From JAKFDI01 sp044508835 (GTDB lineage: Bacteria; Pseudomonadota; Gammaproteobacteria; Burkholderiales; Burkholderiaceae_C): DNA of 64,000 bases. This document shows positions 62,674-64,000 of this stretch, piece after piece (position 1 is the first letter of the stretch; every line of letters starts with the position of its first letter). The stretch covers positions 1 to 64,000 of the forward strand of contig JBIQHD010000027.1 of the NCBI GenBank assembly GCA_044508835.1, read 5' to 3'. Position numbers and translations under genes: made by a program. The notes under the pieces were generated by a model. That model ran no database searches. It had not been told where the DNA came from and saw only the letters and a list, made by a program, of their open reading frames with translations.

Positions 62674-64000
62674 GCGCGGGCCTCCGCCGCGGCGGCACCG
62701 CGCGCCCACAGGCCCGACATCCAGCCGCCGATCATTTCCACCGTCGCCTCGCGCGCCGCCACGCTGGGCGAGACGCGCCCGCGCGCCATCACCAGCAGGC
62801 GGTCGCAGATCTCGAACAGCTCGTCCAGTTCCTCGCTCACCACCAGCACCGCGCAGCCCGCGTCGCGCAGCGCCAGCAGCTCGCCGCGGATCTGCGCGGC
62901 CGCGCCCACGTCCACGCCCCAGGTCGGCTGCGAGACGATCAGGAGCCTGGGCTTCGCGTCGATCTCGCGCCCGATGATGAACTTCTGCAGGTTGCCGCCC
63001 GAGAGGCTGCGCGCCGCCGCGTGCGGCCCGGCGGCCTTGACGTTGAAGCGCGCGATCAGCGACTGCGCGAGCGCGGCCACCTGCCCCGTGCGGATCCAGC
63101 CCGCGGCGCCCACTGCATCGGTGCGCGTGAGCAGCGTGTTCTGCGCCAGCGACAGCGTGGGCACCGCCCCGCGGCCGAGCCGTTCCTCGGGCACGAAGTG
63201 CAGCCCGGCGCGGCGCCGCTCGCGCGGCGACTGCCGCCCGATGGCGCGGCCGAACAGCGTGACCGCCTGCGGCGCCGCGCGCGGGTCCTCGCCCGAGAGC
63301 GCCGCCATCAGCTCCTGCTGGCCGTTGCCGGAGACGCCGGCGATGCCGACGATCTCGCCGGCGCGCACGTCGAACGTGATGCCGTCCAGCGGCACGCCGA
63401 ACGGGTCCTGCTTCGGCAGCGACAGGTCGCGCACGCCCAGCACCACCTCGCCCGGCGCCGCCTCGCGGTGCTGCAGCTGCGGCGGCTCGGCGCCGATCAT
63501 CAGCCGCGACAGGCTCGCGTTCGACTCCCGCGTCGGGTCGACCTCGCCGGTCACGCGCCCGCCGCGCAGCACCGTGCAGTGGTGGCACAGCGCGCGGATC
63601 TCGTCGAGCTTGTGGCTGATGTAGAGGATGCTGCAGCCCTCCTGCGCGAGCTGGCGCAGGGTGACGAAGAGCTTGTCCACCGCCTGCGGCGTGAGCACCG
63701 AGGTCGGCTCGTCGAGGATGAGCAGCTTCGGGTCGGTGAGCAGCGCGCGCACGATCTCCACGCGCTGGCGCTCGCCCACCGACAGCGTGTGCACCGGCCG
63801 CAGCGGGTCGATCTCGAGCCCGTAGCTGTGCGCCACCTGCGCGACGCGCTGCTTCACCTGCGCGAGCGTGTGCGAGCGCCCGAGCCCGAGCCACACGTTC
63901 TCGGCCACGGTGAGCGTGTCGAACAGGCTGAAGTGCTGGTAGACCATGCTGATGCCCAGCTGCCGCGCCTCGTGCGGGTTGCGGATCACGACCGGCTCGC
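62670..64000 (-). CDS. BMP-type ABC transporter ATPase with two nucleotide-binding domains (5' end beyond window)
   Basis: At least 443 C-terminal residues are in the window; the frame stays open to base 64000, so the start and the first Walker A are outside. Domain 1 shows the Q-loop MVYQHFSLFDTL, signature LSVGERQRVEIVRAL and Walker B LLILDEPTSVL. Domain 2 has a degenerate Walker A (GVSGNGQQEL), signature LSGGNLQKFIIGREI and a non-canonical Walker B LLIVSQPTWGVD. This asymmetry is usual for nucleoside/simple-sugar importers. First gene of the visible ATPase-permease-permease-BMP operon. Confidence 0.93.
   Translation of the reverse strand, partial: EPVVIRNPHEARQLGISMVYQHFSLFDTLTVAENVWLGLGRSHTLAQVKQRVAQVAHSYGLEIDPLRPVHTLSVGERQRVEIVRALLTDPKLLILDEPTSVLTPQAVDKLFVTLRQLAQEGCSILYISHKLDEIRALCHHCTVLRGGRVTGEVDPTRESNASLSRLMIGAEPPQLQHREAAPGEVVLGVRDLSLPKQDPFGVPLDGITFDVRAGEIVGIAGVSGNGQQELMAALSGEDPRAAPQAVTLFGRAIGRQSPRERRRAGLHFVPEERLGRGAVPTLSLAQNTLLTRTDAVGAAGWIRTGQVAALAQSLIARFNVKAAGPHAAARSLSGGNLQKFIIGREIDAKPRLLIVSQPTWGVDVGAAAQIRGELLALRDAGCAVLVVSEELDELFEICDRLLVMARGRVSPSVAAREATVEMIGGWMSGLWARGAAAAEARA

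Overview
The window is GC-rich (about 70%) bacterial chromosome with long codirectional gene runs. Several things point to a motile betaproteobacterium of the Burkholderiales, most likely Comamonadaceae-like: an flhF-flhG-fliA block, a large chemoreceptor cluster, BMP-type and Liv-type ABC transporters, a FecA-type TonB receptor followed by DUF4198/DUF3649/PepSY/DUF3325 genes, and short dispersed repeats of the CTTCGA...CTCAGCGCGAACGG kind. This assignment is inferred from gene content and motifs only. I saw no rRNA, tRNA, CRISPR array or transposase.

Layout. 0.2-2.4 kb: an OmpR-type response regulator and its histidine kinase, with phased TTAA sites upstream. 2.5-8.9 kb: a molybdopterin-oxidoreductase fragment, a CAP-domain lipoprotein, a Ser/Thr kinase with a sensor half, an alpha/beta hydrolase and a second FliA-like sigma factor. 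9.0-13.6 kb: a complete branched-chain amino-acid ABC transporter (livKHMGF, minus strand). 13.7-19.1 kb: a membrane-anchored methyltransferase, a soluble chemoreceptor, FliA, a FlhG-like protein with a degenerate P-loop, and FlhF. 19.05-20.06 kb: a gene-free block of structured repeats. 20.1-21.8 kb: divergent universal-stress and CBS proteins.

22.1-38.1 kb is the chemotaxis island: a small CheZ-like protein, CheY, CheA, five chemoreceptors in a row, CheW, a sixth receptor ending in WETF, a second CheW and a PAS-containing receptor. Long stretches of these genes are identical at the DNA level, and the sixth receptor is a mosaic of two others. Candidate FliA promoters lie before the operon and before two later genes.

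38.2-43.7 kb: a Fur-type iron-uptake operon (minus strand). 43.8-46.4 kb: a large YbbP-like permease without its ATPase. 46.5-52.2 kb: a second signalling module, made of a REC-HK hybrid, a receiver-less CheB, CheR and a three-receiver sensor kinase. 52.5 kb: a DODA-type dioxygenase. 53.3-64.0 kb: a purine-related region with two BMP binding proteins, an adenine/adenosine deaminase, two ABC permeases and a truncated ATPase. A two-gene winged-helix/nucleotidyltransferase plus HEPN module is inserted in it on the opposite strand, behind an AT-rich promoter with paired GGAA...TTCC sites. This is the best candidate for a little-described system.
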